Shown here: positions 1 to 15,225 of the stretch, in pieces
How the letters are laid out: the number at the start of each line of letters is the position of its first letter
How positions within the stretch are numbered: position 1 is the first letter of the stretch
Assembly: GCF_026151205.1 (NCBI RefSeq)
Contig: NC_087076.1
Location: 18,029,419-18,093,418 of the forward strand
DNA from: Bolinopsis microptera
Taxonomy: Eukaryota; Ctenophora; Tentaculata; Lobata; Bolinopsidae
Length of the DNA stretch: 64,000 nt
Direction of reading: 5' to 3'
Notes under the pieces: generated by a model
Told to the model about the DNA's origin: nothing
Database searches by the model: none
The model's input: only the letters and a program-made list of their open reading frames with translations
Program-made: the position numbers and the translations under genes

Positions 1-52
1 GTGACTGAGCTATTAAGGCCAACGTATGCCCACTGACTTTTGGCCCACCCTG
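1..52. mobile_element. Right terminus of a Tc1/mariner-like element, cut by the window edge
   Basis: The first 52 bases are absent from the duplicate copy at 53290-53310, where the same host sequence (tatatatgggggaatagc) continues into an orphan glycosyltransferase fragment. The end reads ...TTTTGGCCCACCCTG followed by TA, so inward from the flank it is CAGGGTGGGCCAAAAG next to a TA. That resembles Tc1/mariner (IS630) termini with a TA target. Only one end is in view, so the family is an inference. Confidence 0.4.
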
Positions 53-54
53 TA

Positions 55-1259
55 TATATGGGGGAATAGCTTAACTGGACACTTTCAATTTCAATTTGGA
101 AACTTTCAAAGTTTGTGTTCCAAACACATAGTAGAACTAGAGAAAATTGATAGTGCGTGGTGAAACTGTTGCGAAATTCGTGTTTGCCATTGGAACCCCC
201 CAATCTTTATTGTTGTAGCGGTTTATTTTGTACTCATGGGAATATGTGATGATATGTATGATGATACACATAACTATAAGCAAGCTTTTTCGTTAACAAA
301 AGCGAGGCATGTACTCATATAGATTGTAATCTTATTGTTATTGTCTAAGTTTGTCTTAGCTGCACTAGTAATGAATTAATAATTCTACATTTTACAGCGT
401 ACTTACTGACTTAATTTATCAGTTGATTGATCGGCATTAATTATTAGTGTTAATGTTGTTAATAATGATTTTTCCTTTCTATTCGCTTGTTTGCTTTATC
501 AAAATTTCAGATCAATTAAGTTTTCTCATGATCAATTATATATAATATCATATTATCACAATATGATAAATCAAACGTCACTGAATAAGACTGGAGTCAC
601 CGCACTTTGTAGTTGGAAAATGGAACTTACACCAAGATGACAAATAGTTTCAATGATCTGATATAAATGAGCTTATACTCTAGTTTACCTGTTACCATAC
701 CTAACGACCATATCCCATTACTCCCCGGCCATGCGGTTAGTTTAAAAACATCTAGAAGTCTTTTACATTTTTATATATAAAAAGTATATATATAAAAGTT
801 AGTAAAATTGGGCCAGTGCACCGGTGCAGGCATGGCCAAAATCAGTTTGGCCAATAAATCCATCATAAGGCATTTTTGGCATAGATTGTTGCATAAGTTG
901 TATATGATTGTGGCCATTGCGGTCAATTTAAGCCTTCTCAAAAGTTTCTGCAATGTTCAGAAGCTAAAATTACTATATATGAATATAACATGTAAATGGG
1001 CGGGGCCAAAAGGGAGATTTTTCCAATCTGAAGTTTTGGGTTCGGATTTTGTTGTTTATAAACAGTAAACACCTTGAGGGTCTCAAAAAATGCCAAGCCT
1101 TCTACTATGAAATGCAGGTCGATGTGCATAAATGAGGACATTATAAGTGGTTAATCATTGACTCTGGTCTCTGAGGGTCATCAAATGGCCAAGAAAATAT
1201 CAACTTTATTTGGTTGCGTGTTATCTTAAATCCGATTCTATTTTTAGGTGGCAAAAGAT
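55..1259 (+). other. 5' flank of glycosyltransferase copy 1
   Basis: This AT-rich upstream sequence is shared with 53310-54501 and, more distantly, with 29081-30311 and 44817-46242. It ends in a pyrimidine-rich tract and AG (1246-1247) directly before GTGGCAAAAGAT-ATG, which looks like a splice acceptor. The transcript may therefore start in an upstream non-coding exon. No other gene is seen here. Confidence 0.5.
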
Positions 1260-3023
1260 ATGGGTCTCGTTCGCAAAATCAAGTCAACATTAACTCGATG
1301 GCTGCAGCTAATCAAATTAGTCCTCGTGGTTTTGATGATCAATTTTTTCTTTTACAATTTGAGGAGTGGGATAGTATACGATCCTGCATTCCTAGAAAAT
1401 TCAACTAAAGAAAACGAGCTAATGGTTTCTTTTCCAGTAAAACTAAGGGCAAACTCCAAAAATATCAGTATTCATACCAATATTGGTGGTTACATATTCC
1501 ACAACCACCGATTAAGATTATGGTATGAAGGTAGATGTATAGACTCTAGTGACGGAGAAAAGTTGACAGTACAGTTCTGTGATCCTGATTTACAGCAGGT
1601 GAGACTTAGTGACAACTTATGTTTCTTCCACTGCAGAAGATAATACTAATTGAGTATTTTTGGGAATTAATCAAAAACATTTAAAGTTGAATTACTAACC
1701 ATATTGCCACCATAACTAAAATAAATATGAATGAAGGTAAATGTTTGTCATCATTAATAAATATACCCTCAGGCGTTCAGTCTAACGATGGATAATCGTC
1801 TGATATACGAGAGAACTGGAAGATGTGTCAACTACAAAAGCCATGACACTGCCAAATTTCTGGAACTGGTAGATTGCTCTGATGTCACAGAAAGGTTCTT
1901 TACAGAAAACACAGATGGAATGTTTTACATACAGCGTATCGTGAAAAATGAAGAGTTGTGCATCACACCAATGTCAGAGAGGAACGATATGAACGTTACA
2001 ACAAGTCCTTGTCTGGAGGATCCTGTTGGATTAACACGTTGTGATAAGCATGCTTCCAGAATGCTACTGATGGAGGAGGGTTTTTTTCAAGAAGACAGAC
2101 AATTGTTAAAGATGGCTGTTGTACCTCCAAATAGTTCATGTGACTTTAAAGCGTGTGGGTTCAACAAAAGAGAGCCGGTGAAACTCCTGCCACCTGGCCA
2201 GGTGGGAAGATGTACAAAGCTGTGGGAATGTGTGACACTTGCAGTAAAAACAACCAGAAGACCACATCTTATATTGCGTCTAGCTGAATCAGTGAGAGAA
2301 AGTCTGGGATTCGATCTTCCGATAGTTGCATACGACGACGGACCAAACGATTACCCTGATGAAATAAATCAGCAAATTGCAGAGTATCCCTTATTACAGT
2401 ACGTAGTGAGTAAAAATGAAGATCTCGGTATAGCTCGAGGGAGGAATCTGGCTGTTATGCAGGTCAAGACTAAGTACTTCTTCCTTAATGATGATGATAT
2501 CATGTTCAATGAATACACAAAACTCGATAAACTTGTTGAAATTCTGGACACTACCGATGTCACTGTGGCCTCAGCTGCTTACGATGTAGGGATTAACTTT
2601 ACTGCATACCTTGGATTTGGATATTTTAACAAAAACAAGGCAATCCGTAAACTAGGAATTTACCATTCTGCTTGCACACTTGTCAACCAAACAATTCCAA
2701 ACCATCCAAGTTGTGTCAGATGCGATATTACTTCGAACGCATTTCTGGCACGAACCAAAGAGATATTGGATATAGGAGGATGGGATCCAGAGCTAATGAT
2801 AGCGGAACACAAGGATATATTTATTAGACTGAAGGCAGCTGGCATGAAAGTTGCACTTTGCCCGGATGTGAAAGTAAAGCACGCTCGTCCGTCAAGTAAA
2901 GCTAAAGGCGTGGACTACAAAGAAAAAAGGCATAGAGGAGGAGGAAGGTTCGATAAGTATGATTTAAAAAATATGATTCAAAAAATAAAGAAGTCCCTAA
3001 ATGTGACCAACAATGAATTATAA
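1260..3023 (+). CDS. Lectin-like/B4GALNT1-type glycosyltransferase, copy 1 (two exons, intact)
   Basis: Exons 1260-1598 and 1773-3023 join in phase 0 across a 174-base GT-AG intron to give 529 residues. Residues about 15-37 are a hydrophobic signal anchor after a basic N-terminus, so this is a type II, Golgi-type protein. Residues about 75-210 carry repeated Gly-x-Cys-(Ile/Val)...Cys blocks (YEGRCIDSS, RTGRCVNYKS, EELCITPM), suggesting a ricin-B/beta-trefoil fold. From about residue 263 (VTLAVKTTRRP) the GT-A domain follows: IVAYDDGPNDYP, GIARGRNLAVMQVKTKYFFL, a DDD metal site at about residue 352, and GGWDPEL...EHKDIFIRLKAAG near the C-terminus. This order matches B4GALNT1 (GT12)-like N-acetylgalactosaminyltransferases; donor and acceptor cannot be read from sequence. 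The ATG at 1260 is the first in frame after the acceptor at 1247. The protein is the same as copy 8. Confidence 0.88.
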
Positions 3024-3654
3024 CTTAATGTTTAAATTGTAACAGAAAATTTTATTTAGGAAAATTTGTTAAAAGGTAAGATGACAGTTTTTCATGAGTA
3101 CTTGATAATAAAAGTAGCATTGAAACAGAGGTATTAACTGTACTAAATTCAGGTTTAAAGCTCTAATGAACAACAGATGGAACATTCAGAACCTATTCGA
3201 TAGAACGGCAAGCCATAACTTGGTGATTAACAACGATACAAGAGAGATAACATACATACAGGAGAGGGATCGTGAATCATGTTAATGGTTTTATAATCAT
3301 CAGACAGTTACCACTTTAAACATTGTCAAACAGAATTTGTATCTTCGAGACTTTAGTAGTCCGGCTGATAACTTTGGCATTAAAAAAGGTCGCCAACTCT
3401 TTTGGAATATAAACTCTTTCAGGATAGAATAATTTTAACTAAAATTCCTACCCTCTCCAGAATAGAGCAGGGATTACCTGCTGATAGTTGTTGCTCTAGG
3501 GTAAAATAAGAGCTGTTCTCTGTTCGGGATACCTGAAGGGCCAATTATAAATTTTTGGCCTATTTCAATATTTCCCTTTTCAATCATCGTGTTCTTTCTT
3601 ATATGAATATCATTGTATCGTATAAATCTGTCTTGTCGTTTACAGTTTAAGTTT
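3024..3654 (+). other. 3' flank of copy 1
   Basis: This holds the 3' UTR and unit spacer. An AATAAA lies near 3107 in gataataaaagtag. The segment from about 3090 is conserved after every copy in the array (for example 20600, 26180, 43110, 48490). No coding potential is seen. Confidence 0.5.
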
Positions 3655-4148
3655 TTAAACTCAATGTAGTTTAAAAAGTCTGATAAGTTATCAGACTAAA
3701 TAAAAAAGTAGAGTAAAGTAAAATTTATGACATCACATCATCACACATGTCTACAAAATTTCATCGCACTGTGTGAAAAAATATATAATAAATATTTCCC
3801 CACCAACATTAATTATTTATCAAATACAATATTTAAAAACAATTTTATCAAAAACATTATTATCCTATTTTAAAGACTTCCCAGTGGAATAAAGATTTAT
3901 AAAATGCTTATTTGCCACATAAGGATGGAACCAAAGATAATTGTTGTGTTTCTCTTTATTACTGACATAACTGGCTCCTTCAATTCTTACTAAAACTTCA
4001 TTAGAAATATTCCAAAAAAAGCAATCATTTGTAATACTTTTAGAAATCATATCTTTCTTAAATCCTTCTAATTTAATTTTAAAACCTAAAACTGTCACAG
4101 AGTTCTTGACGTCCGGAGAAAGTTTGTTCCAATAAAAATATTTGAATA
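3655..4148 (-). mobile_element. LINE 3'-end fragment, copy A
   Basis: This segment interrupts array sequence that is continuous elsewhere (compare 21001-21060 and 44450-44520). On the minus strand about 3865-4140 reads FKYFYWNKLSPDVKNS then a VLGFKIKLEGFKKDM stretch. That resembles the C-terminal WN-L-P-x-V...FK...L motif that ends many non-LTR retrotransposon ORF2 proteins. No reverse transcriptase core is present. An identical insertion is in copy B (about 56893-57393). The family call is tentative. Confidence 0.4.
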
Positions 4149-4309
4149 AATTGGCTATTTTTACCCCATGAATTTAAACTTAATTAAATGTTCGTATTTT
4201 TATCCGATTTGTTTGAATTGTAGCTGCTGTACAATATACGTTATAAATTATATTTATTCCATATAATTACATAATAGTATTTTCTATGATTAATCTTATG
4301 AGATATATC

Positions 4310-4410
4310 AGCGAATTGCAGGGTATCCCTTGGCCTTATTACAGTACGTATTGAGTAAAATTGAAGATCTCGCTTTAACTCGAGGAAGGAATTTGAGGGT
4401 GTCCAACCCC
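4310..4410 (+). pseudogene. Orphan glycosyltransferase fragment (catalytic domain)
   Basis: The sequence atatatcagcgaattgcag onward matches the stretch encoding YQQIAEYPLLQYVVSKNEDLGIARGRNL in the full genes, with several changes and a stop. It is cut off before the DDD motif. Equivalent orphans occur at 28840, 44618, 52556 and 57537, always between units, so a decayed internal fragment is part of the array repeat. Confidence 0.75.
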
Positions 4411-4972
4411 AAAAAATCCCATTCTCAAAACAGAAATGTCAGGTAAAGTTGGGTTTTTTTTGGGTATTTTAAAGAAACAAGAAATGCGGGCCGCTTTTCT
4501 TTTGTGGATGGCCGCTCAATTTCCCGATCCGTGATGGCGTATTTTATCATATTCCATACCACCTGTCTTTACTGTTTATAAGCATGCAGATATGGCGGAG
4601 TGACAGGCCGAGCGCCGCCCAGTTAATATAATTCCATATTGAATTTGAAAATCGTGTATATTTCTATGTAACCATATGTTTATTGTTTATGCAACCTGTG
4701 CAAAATAGTAATACTAACTCAAAATAATAATAATATGCTATCAATTAGTCCCTAGCGGGATGCGTGCATGGTGAAATTAACAATGTACTTGAGCAGTTCA
4801 GCACCGCGCGCCAACAATTGTTTAATTCAGATTATCGCGCAAAATAACTTTGCACAGGCAGAAACGTGGGCGATAACTGCAGGGGCGAGGGCACGTCACA
4901 TAGTGCGTACGCACGCTCGCACGCACGCTCGCACGCACGGTCGCAAGCTACCATATACAAAAAAACCTCGTT
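4411..4972 (+). other. Array spacer with a GC-rich simple repeat
   Basis: This is spacer shared by most units (the atggcggagtgacaggccgagcgccgcc core at about 4590). In copies A and B a (GCACGCTC)n-like simple repeat lies at about 4905-4945. Other units carry ACGTATGT repeats at the same place. No gene is seen. Confidence 0.5.
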
Positions 4973-4983
4973 CGCTAACCCTT

Positions 4984-5250
4984 TTTTTTTTTTTTTTTTT
5001 TTTTAAAGAGAGGCTGGGCCTGGTTGGCCCACGAGAGGATAGCATATGGATGCTTTGCCTACCTCTGGGGTATGGCAGTCCTGTGGGAGGATGCCAGTGG
5101 AATCAAGATGTGTAATCACGGATGATGGTAAGTGTTGTGGGGTGTGTTAAAGATAAACGGTTAAGTGGTGGTTGAGTGTGGAAGAGAGGGGCGAAACAAG
5201 ACGGCGTTAAAGTAGTCGCTATGTTACACCTGTCTGGTCCAACTCCTCCT
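4984..5250 (-). mobile_element. SINE insertion, minus orientation
   Basis: This 267-base segment is absent from copy B, which runs through at 58225. It is flanked by an 11-base TSD, CGCTAACCCTT (4973-4983 and 5251-5261). A run of 23 T (4982-5004) is the poly-A tail read on the minus strand. The head on the minus strand begins AGGAGGAGTTGGACCAGACA. No clear tRNA A/B boxes were found, so the SINE class is open. The insertion post-dates the A/B duplication, or is a haplotype polymorphism. Confidence 0.8.
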
Positions 5251-5261
5251 CGCTAACCCTT

Positions 5262-5739
5262 GTCCTTGACTCTTTTGTGCCTTCGGCACTTTGAGTCATA
5301 GATCGGGAAAAAATGTAAGACTTGAGTGGCCATTATAGGTCAGTGAACTCTTACTTGATTAGAAAACATTGAAAGGCTGAGACTTGATTAAACAAAAGCA
5401 AAGTCAAGTACTGTGATGTGAGACAATGGCACCCACGTACTCCCTGCGTACTGCTGTTTATAGAATTGGATTATAGAGTACGGGCAAATTACACTCCTGC
5501 CCCACATAAGATGATGCACAAGATATGTGAGAATGTACTATACAACTTTCAGTTTAACCCGATGATTGGGGTATTAGAATTATAGCCCGAGATTAATTGT
5601 ATAATAATAATCTTATATGTTATAGATATTCATATAATAGCAGCAAAAAACGGGGATATTTCTCTAATTAAATACAGTAATCCCCCTTTATAACATGGTT
5701 ATGAAAATGGCTTAGTTGTTATGGGACTATGGAGGGTGG
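5262..5739 (+). other. Unit spacer without recognised genes
   Basis: This is the continuation of the array 3' spacer, ending in sequence private to copies A and B. No ORF or repeat of note was seen. Confidence 0.4.
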
Positions 5740-5929
5740 GTGACATGTCCGCCCTATGTCCTGTTCTTTTTGGATTCTATGAGACAACGGACGTGTTTTT
5801 TGGGACATTAGCGGCATTGACGGGCTCGGACGGACATTGGCGGACATAAGCGGACAAACATTATGAGAATTTTTCGCTCATAATTTGGACAATTGGAATG
5901 AGCTTATATTCATAAGAAGCATATATTTA

Positions 5930-9193
<3,264 letters not shown>

Positions 9194-9305
9194 TGTTTTT
9201 CAGGGCTTTGAAATTTGCTTACGTTAGCAATGGCATACAGCCTCACAGTACAAAGCTGCTCTTTGTCTGATAGCAGCGCGTTTTATGATCTCAGATCCTT
9301 TATAA

Positions 9306-9500
9306 ATTTTTACGCTCCCACCCCCACCACACTAGCTATTATGTCAAAATTACACAAGCTTAATCATTTGGAAACTCCCTCCCTCTCGGCCGATTAGTAA
9401 TACATGTTTTCGTTTTGAAAGTGCCTCGTGTTGCGGGGTTGGTTACCAAAAACGAGGTTGGTTGTCCTGAGAGATTGCAGGTTGCAGCACGCCAGCCAAT

Positions 9501-9553
<53 letters not shown>

Positions 9554-10571
9554 CTTGGGGCTTTTTCCTTGTCCTTCTTCACCAGAGCTGTAGATGTAGC
9601 CATCTGAATGCAGCAGTTGTATAGATAATCTCGTACTTTTAGGAATGAAAAACACATAATGGATGTTGATTAGAGTATGCAATTTGACACCACTGTCTGT
9701 CAGTATTACCCAAGGTTACATGATATTCGTTATACCTTCGTTCAAGGATTTTTCTTGAGTGAATGATCTGATCACCGTGGGACCCTGGTAGCAAGCGGTG
9801 GGTTGTAGCAGGTTCGTTTACCAAGATCGAAAGTGACGAAAAGGGAAACAGAATTCTAATACGCAACAACAACAGATGGCTATTACTGCAAGGTTAGGGA
9901 ACGAGGGCGATTCCTTTTACTTTGCGGCACGGGCCAGGTCCTTTCGGTACAGGTTTCACGCACCATAGTATTATAGTCAGGACGCAATTCCGGCAATGCT
10001 GTAGTGTTATTCTCGCAGCTCTTTGATGAGTGATGACGGCCCTTCAGTTGGCGTGATGATCTCAAGATGGCTAGTCGTCAGCCACCCGTGGTTTGCGTGG
10101 AATTTAAGATACGAGTGTCTTTCTGGATGAGTGGAACAGCATGATACTGATAATATATGTTGTGGTGTTCCAACTTCGAGTGGGTCGTTATTGAAACCAG
10201 TGATCGAATTTTTAAAAGTTAAATCAAAGTTCGGCGTAATGACCAGAGTAAACATGTTTTTATACTATTATTTGTAAACGTTTGACAAATCATTTATTTA
10301 ATTAATCAATTTTGTGGTCCTAGGGTCGCTATGGACCGTTTAACCGATTTTCGCAGTTTTTATGGATGGATTATCCACTTGTGAGAGAGATTTTGAACTT
10401 ATGATGTCATATTTAGGCTGAATTCAAGAAGTTACATGGGAACTATGTAGTAATAAGCAAGGAGCCGAGTGGGTCGTTAATGACCAAATTCTTTATTTTT
10501 AAAAGGTTTAGAGTTTAACAGTATTGGACCATATGTTTTTAAATTATGCTACAGTTTTTATTTTATCTAAT
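9306..10571 (+). mobile_element. Partial second copy of the GGGTCGTTA element (16150-18870)
   Basis: The sequence matches about 17158-18436: the same region before the poly-G, the poly-G tract, the central non-coding part and the start of the right inverted arm with gtgggtcgttattgaaaccag-like motifs. It joins the duplication at 9305 and the glycosyltransferase fragment at 10572 without TSDs, so both joins look like rearrangement or assembly junctions and not insertion ends. Confidence 0.7.
9501..9553. repeat. 53-base poly-G tract
   Basis: A pure G run equivalent to that at 17365-17416. ORFs on either strand through it are glycine or proline runs and are not real genes. Confidence 0.85.
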
Positions 10572-10941
10572 GGAGCTTACCATGGAGCTTGCACAATTGT
10601 CAACCAAACAATTCCAAACCACCCAAAGTTGTGCCCGATGCGATATTACTCAAAACGTATTTCTGGCACGAACCAAAGAGATATTGGATATAGGGGGATG
10701 GGACCCGAGCTAATGATAGTGGAACACAAGGATATATTTATTAGACTGAAGGCAGCTGGCATAAAAAGTTGCACTTTGCCCGGATGTGAAAGTGAAGCAC
10801 GCTCGTCCAACAAATGGCGAGGACTACTTAGAAAAAAAGGAGACGAGGAGGAGAAAGGTTTGATTAAGTATGATTTTAAAAATATGATTCAAAAGTTTAA
10901 ATAAAAAGAAGTCCCCGTAAATGTGACCAACAATGACTTGT
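10572..10941 (+). pseudogene. Glycosyltransferase copy 2, 3' end only
   Basis: It starts abruptly at the codons for AYHGACTIVNQTIPNHP (compare 19378 onward) and runs to the family C-terminus. There are at least two frameshifts (extra A near 10624, extra A near 10764) and single-base changes. The 5' two thirds are missing because the preceding sequence is transposon. Non-functional as it stands, although some frameshifts may be sequence errors. Confidence 0.8.
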
Positions 10942-12839
10942 GACTTAAATTTAAATTACAGAAAGACTTCATGACACTACCACTAATAAAGATGAAATGC
11001 TAAATTTCCCCGATCCGGTGGCGTTTTTTTATCATTTTCCCATACAACCTGGGGACCCCAGTTTTACTGTTTATGAGCAGCAGATATGGCGGAGTGACAG
11101 GCCGAGCGCCGCAAATTTAAATTTCCCACATTAAATTTGAAAATCGTGTAAATTTCTATTTTAACCATATGTTTTATTGTTCATGAAACTGACACAGATG
11201 TGTGCAAAACAGTAATAAAAAGTACTAACTCGAAATAAAAATAAAAATATATCTTTGTGATTGTTTCTCCCGTTTTTCTTCCTATGCGTTGCAGCCCTCT
11301 CACTTGTAAAAACAACCACTTTTGTAGATACACACAGTCTCTACGCTTTTATTCTCTGGTCCCTAGGGTCAGCTGAACCCCGGGAAAATTACCGATTGCC
11401 AAGGTTTGATGCCTAGGCTCTAGGCAGTCGAGACCTCTTATTGAGGACCAAATATAATAAAAATGCTATAAATTTAAAGTCCCTAGTGGGATAGGTGCTA
11501 TGTAATGGGGGAAATTAACAATTTACTTTGTTAATTCAGCGACATAATCAACAATTATTTAATTCAGAAATCGCGAAAAGATAACTTTGTATAGTCTAGT
11601 TAAGAACGTAGGTGACATATTGGCGTGGGGACGTAGTATGTATGTATGTACACTCGACCGTTACAAGCTACCATATACCAAAAAAAAACCTCGTTCGCTA
11701 ACCCTTGTCCTTGACTCTTTTGGGTCTCGGCACTTGAGTCATGGATCGGGAAAAAAAACTGATATATTTATTGAGGGGAAAATTTGTTTTAAAAGGTAAG
11801 ATTACAGCCTTACATGTGTACTTGATAATAAAGTAGCGTTGAAACAGAGGTATTAACTGTACTAATTTCAGGTTTAGAGTCTAATAAACAGCAGATGGAA
11901 CATTCAGAGACTTTTTGAGAGACCGGCAAGAGATCACTTGGTGATGAACCACGATACAGGGACATAACTACATGGATGAGAAGGAATATGGATGTAATGA
12001 TTCGATTTTTTTAATGGTCAAAAAAGAGCTGATTCTGTTTGGGATACCCAAAGAGTCAATTTTTTAATTTTGGGGCCATTTAAATATTTCCCTTTTTAAT
12101 TATCGTCAGTTACAATCATCGTGTTCTTTCTTATAGTTATATGAAAATCATTTTTATTGTATTTTTACGATACAGATTTATAAATTTGTCTTGTCGTTTG
12201 CAGTTTCAATTTCTTTAAGTAGTGAATCGGACTCAATGGGTTTTTATAAGTTGGCTATTCTACGCTAAACTGCTTAACTGGATACTTTCAATTTTAAAGT
12301 TTGTACTCAAACTGCAGAGTAGAATGTTTATTGTTGTAAAAGGTCTAGAGTTTTATTTGTACTCATGGGAATATGTGATCCGTTAATCAGTCGTGTTTCC
12401 ATCATTTCACTAGAAAACTTAAAAGCTATCCTCCAAGATCAGGGTAAAACCACCCAATCTCGAACTCCAGTAAGAATTAAAAACCCACGACTTTTCTTCT
12501 TACTAGATCTACCTCATCAGGTGATTCAATGAACACATTACACATATGCAGCTTTTTCGTTAACAAAAGCGAGACATGTACTCAGTAGTCTTATTGTTCT
12601 GTCTAAGTTTGTCTTGTTGGATATTTGCAAAGACTCAATCCAAATAAAATTAATAATTCTACATTTTACAGGTACTCATGTTTTAAATTTTCGCTGTCGG
12701 CATTGTTAGGTGTTAAGTTTTTAAATAAATGTTTGTCCTTTATTCGTGTTTTCTTTAGCAATCAATTAAGTGTTACTGATCAATTTATTAATATCTTATT
12801 AATCAAATATATACAGGGAAAACAAATATAGAAAATAAA
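10942..12839 (+). other. Array spacer after copy 2
   Basis: It corresponds to 19746-21720 with scattered homopolymer indels and a deletion of about 90 bases at 12391 relative to 21190-21275. It contains the same conserved spacer blocks and a microsatellite near 11640. No gene is seen. Confidence 0.6.
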
Positions 12840-14300
12840 TCTAAAATGAGTGGCCGATGTCTGACCACCCCTGCTTCTCCATAAAGTTTCATGAGCTTTG
12901 TACACTAAATCGTTTAAATTACTTAAACTAAATTTTTATTTAAATCACAATAATTTTTTTCGCAAATTCATAATAAAAATAAATTTGAACGATGCCCGCC
13001 CCCCTTTTCCCTTTTTTGGGCAAAATCCCAAACATGCAAATTGAAAAATAAGGAAACGGGGTGCATACCGCTTCTGAAAAAAATTTCCCAAACATCTTCC
13101 ATCTTTTTACTTTTCCCTTTAGTAAAGGGGCTGATTAAGAATTAAAATTTTATATAAGTTTCGTTATGTACCGAGGCAATAGGTGTTGATTATCTGTTCG
13201 ATGTTTTTTGAAGAAGTCGACAGAACCCAAAAACGGTTTGGAGCAGCCCAGCTGCTAAATTTACAACAACATGAAGTGACAAGAGTTGTCGCTTAGTTTT
13301 ACTCTCATGATTAAACAGAATTATTCAACCAGACTTTTGTGGGTGTAGAAGGAACCCGTGACAAAATTTAAAAAGGGACTAGGAACCCAGTCGGGAAAAG
13401 AAAAAACGGTCCATATTTTTTTTAAAACGACTACCAAAATTTTTCGGCCGCTCCGGGGCCCGGGATAACGATTTCTTTTACTTTGTTTTATATTAAGGGT
13501 TTAGTTATTCTTAGTATGTTATTATTCTTTAGTATAGTTTTCATAATTGAAAAAAGATTTGAAAAATTCCTTTGGGCTCGAATCCGATTGCTAGTATAGT
13601 ACCGCGGTTTTTAAAACGACTAGGTCGTTTCCCGTACGTTGTAATATTTAATTAGGTCTTCGGGCTTCCTGCAACTCCCTATACCATTTCCCAAAAGCCC
13701 ATACTCCCAAGGGTAGTAGGAAAATCTTGGATTGACAGAAAATTTTGGATTATTTGGAAAGCGAAAGTTAAGCGCAAAAAACTGGTCTGACGGGAATCTG
13801 GCTTTTTGCGCTCGATTCGAAATCTTCTCGTTTTAAAAATAGAATTAAGTACAGTGCGCGGCGTTACAGTGTGTAAAAACCGGAGCGATATTTAATTTTA
13901 TTTAAAAATTTTTTTGAAAAAAAATTGTGGGCGGGCTATGGAATTAATATGGCTGGGGGAATTAGTTTTAGTTCTCACTTTTGTCTGGGGAAAGGAAAAA
14001 CTTGGCTTTGTTGCGTTGTTGAAAGTTTTTCTGAAAAAAGTTTGATCCTAATAGCCTGACTCTCCCCACTTTCTCGCATAATATCAATTATAAAAAATGA
14101 AAAATAAACCGCCGACCAAGACTGGGTCACCACACTTTGTGGTTGAAATACACCAAAAACCCCAGATGAAAATAGTTTGAAAGATCTGTTAATTCAAAAA
14201 AACTTTAAAAAATATATTGTATTATAAGGGAAAAATTAAAAAAAGAGGCGCCAGTACAATTTAGATCATTTACATATCCAAATTTTTAGAAACGGTCTCC
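12840..14300 (-). mobile_element. LINE reverse-transcriptase fragment, degraded copy with an extra insert
   Basis: This corresponds to 21720-22560, including the minus-strand LINE fragment described there, but with inflated homopolymers and about 640 bases (13351-13990) that have no counterpart in the partner. I recognise nothing in the extra segment. The whole block has the error pattern of unpolished sequence. Confidence 0.5.
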
Positions 14301-14344
14301 CTCCCTAACTTGAAATTTTTTTTTCAAAATTCTCTTAATATTAA

Positions 14345-15225
14345 GAGCGCCTAGCTATTAAATGGATTCTGTTTGAGAGAGCCGCAGTTATCCACCTGAG
14401 CAATATGTCAAAAAAGTGCAAGCTTGTCGACATTCTTCCTTTGTCTCAAAAGTTTGACTTAAATGATCTTATTTTTTTCCACCAAGTTTTGAACAATTTA
14501 ATTCCTGTATCGCTGCCTCACTATCTCTCTTTATATCAGGGCACTTCTCGACTAAGACGTTGCCACCTCGACAGTCTGTCTATTGTGTCATGAATTTTAC
14601 CTAAGTTCAGTCAGAATTCACACACAATCTGTACCTCAAATAGTCCACTGGCAAAATCATTTTTCTGCAGAACCCATATACTGTGGAATGGACTCCTTTT
14701 ACAGGTAAGACAGATTGTGTCTACTAGTCTTTTCAAATCTGAGGTCACTAAGCATCTATGGAAATGTTTATTGGATAGTGAAGCAACAGTCTAGCCTAAT
14801 ATCTTTGCTCCCCATATTATTTTTTGTATTTTTATTTTTTCTATTTACCTTACTATACGTTCAACATCATATCACACTTCCCCAACACACCTTCTCACAC
14901 ATTGATGACCATATCAGACTTGTATCTAATGTATATGGAATTTGACATATTGAAATACCAATTTTGACTCTATATCCACAGTTATTCACCATGGATTTGT
15001 TTGATATTAAAAAAGTTTTTCATAAATTTTTGGATTTAGATTAAACTGATGTATTGGGTCCAAGTAATTGCGGACATAGTTCACTATGTGTTTACCGTGT
15101 TTGGTTGCCCATCATATTTTACAGATGGGGGCGATATTTTTGAACGATACTATTTTATATTCATTTATTGCTGTACTCTGTAAATTTGAAAAGTATTTAA
15201 TAAAAATTGAAAAAAATATCAAATC
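14345..15225 (+). mobile_element. LINE 3' fragment upstream of copy 3
   Basis: Nearly identical to 22670-23545. The plus strand encodes KLVDILPLSQKFDLNDLIFF and, after an in-frame stop, FFCRTHILWNGLLLQVRQIV and SLFKSEVTKHLW. These are the C-terminal signatures of Jockey/CR1-like ORF2 proteins. A short AT-rich tail ends in attgaaaaaaat just before the exon-1 acceptor. Confidence 0.7.

Noticed and set aside
2369-2845. Minus-strand ORFs opposite the glycosyltransferase exons (repeated in every copy)
   Set aside because: Antisense shadows of the conserved catalytic domain; their peptides have no independent features.
9394-9682. Poly-proline and poly-glycine ORFs on both strands (also 17067-17513)
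   Set aside because: All frames through a pure G tract are open; flanking codons show no domain and differ between duplicate copies.
13351-13990. Possible extra transposon in the degraded LINE block
   Set aside because: No termini or TSD could be recognised and the stretch has a high apparent error rate, so it is only noted within the LINE entry.
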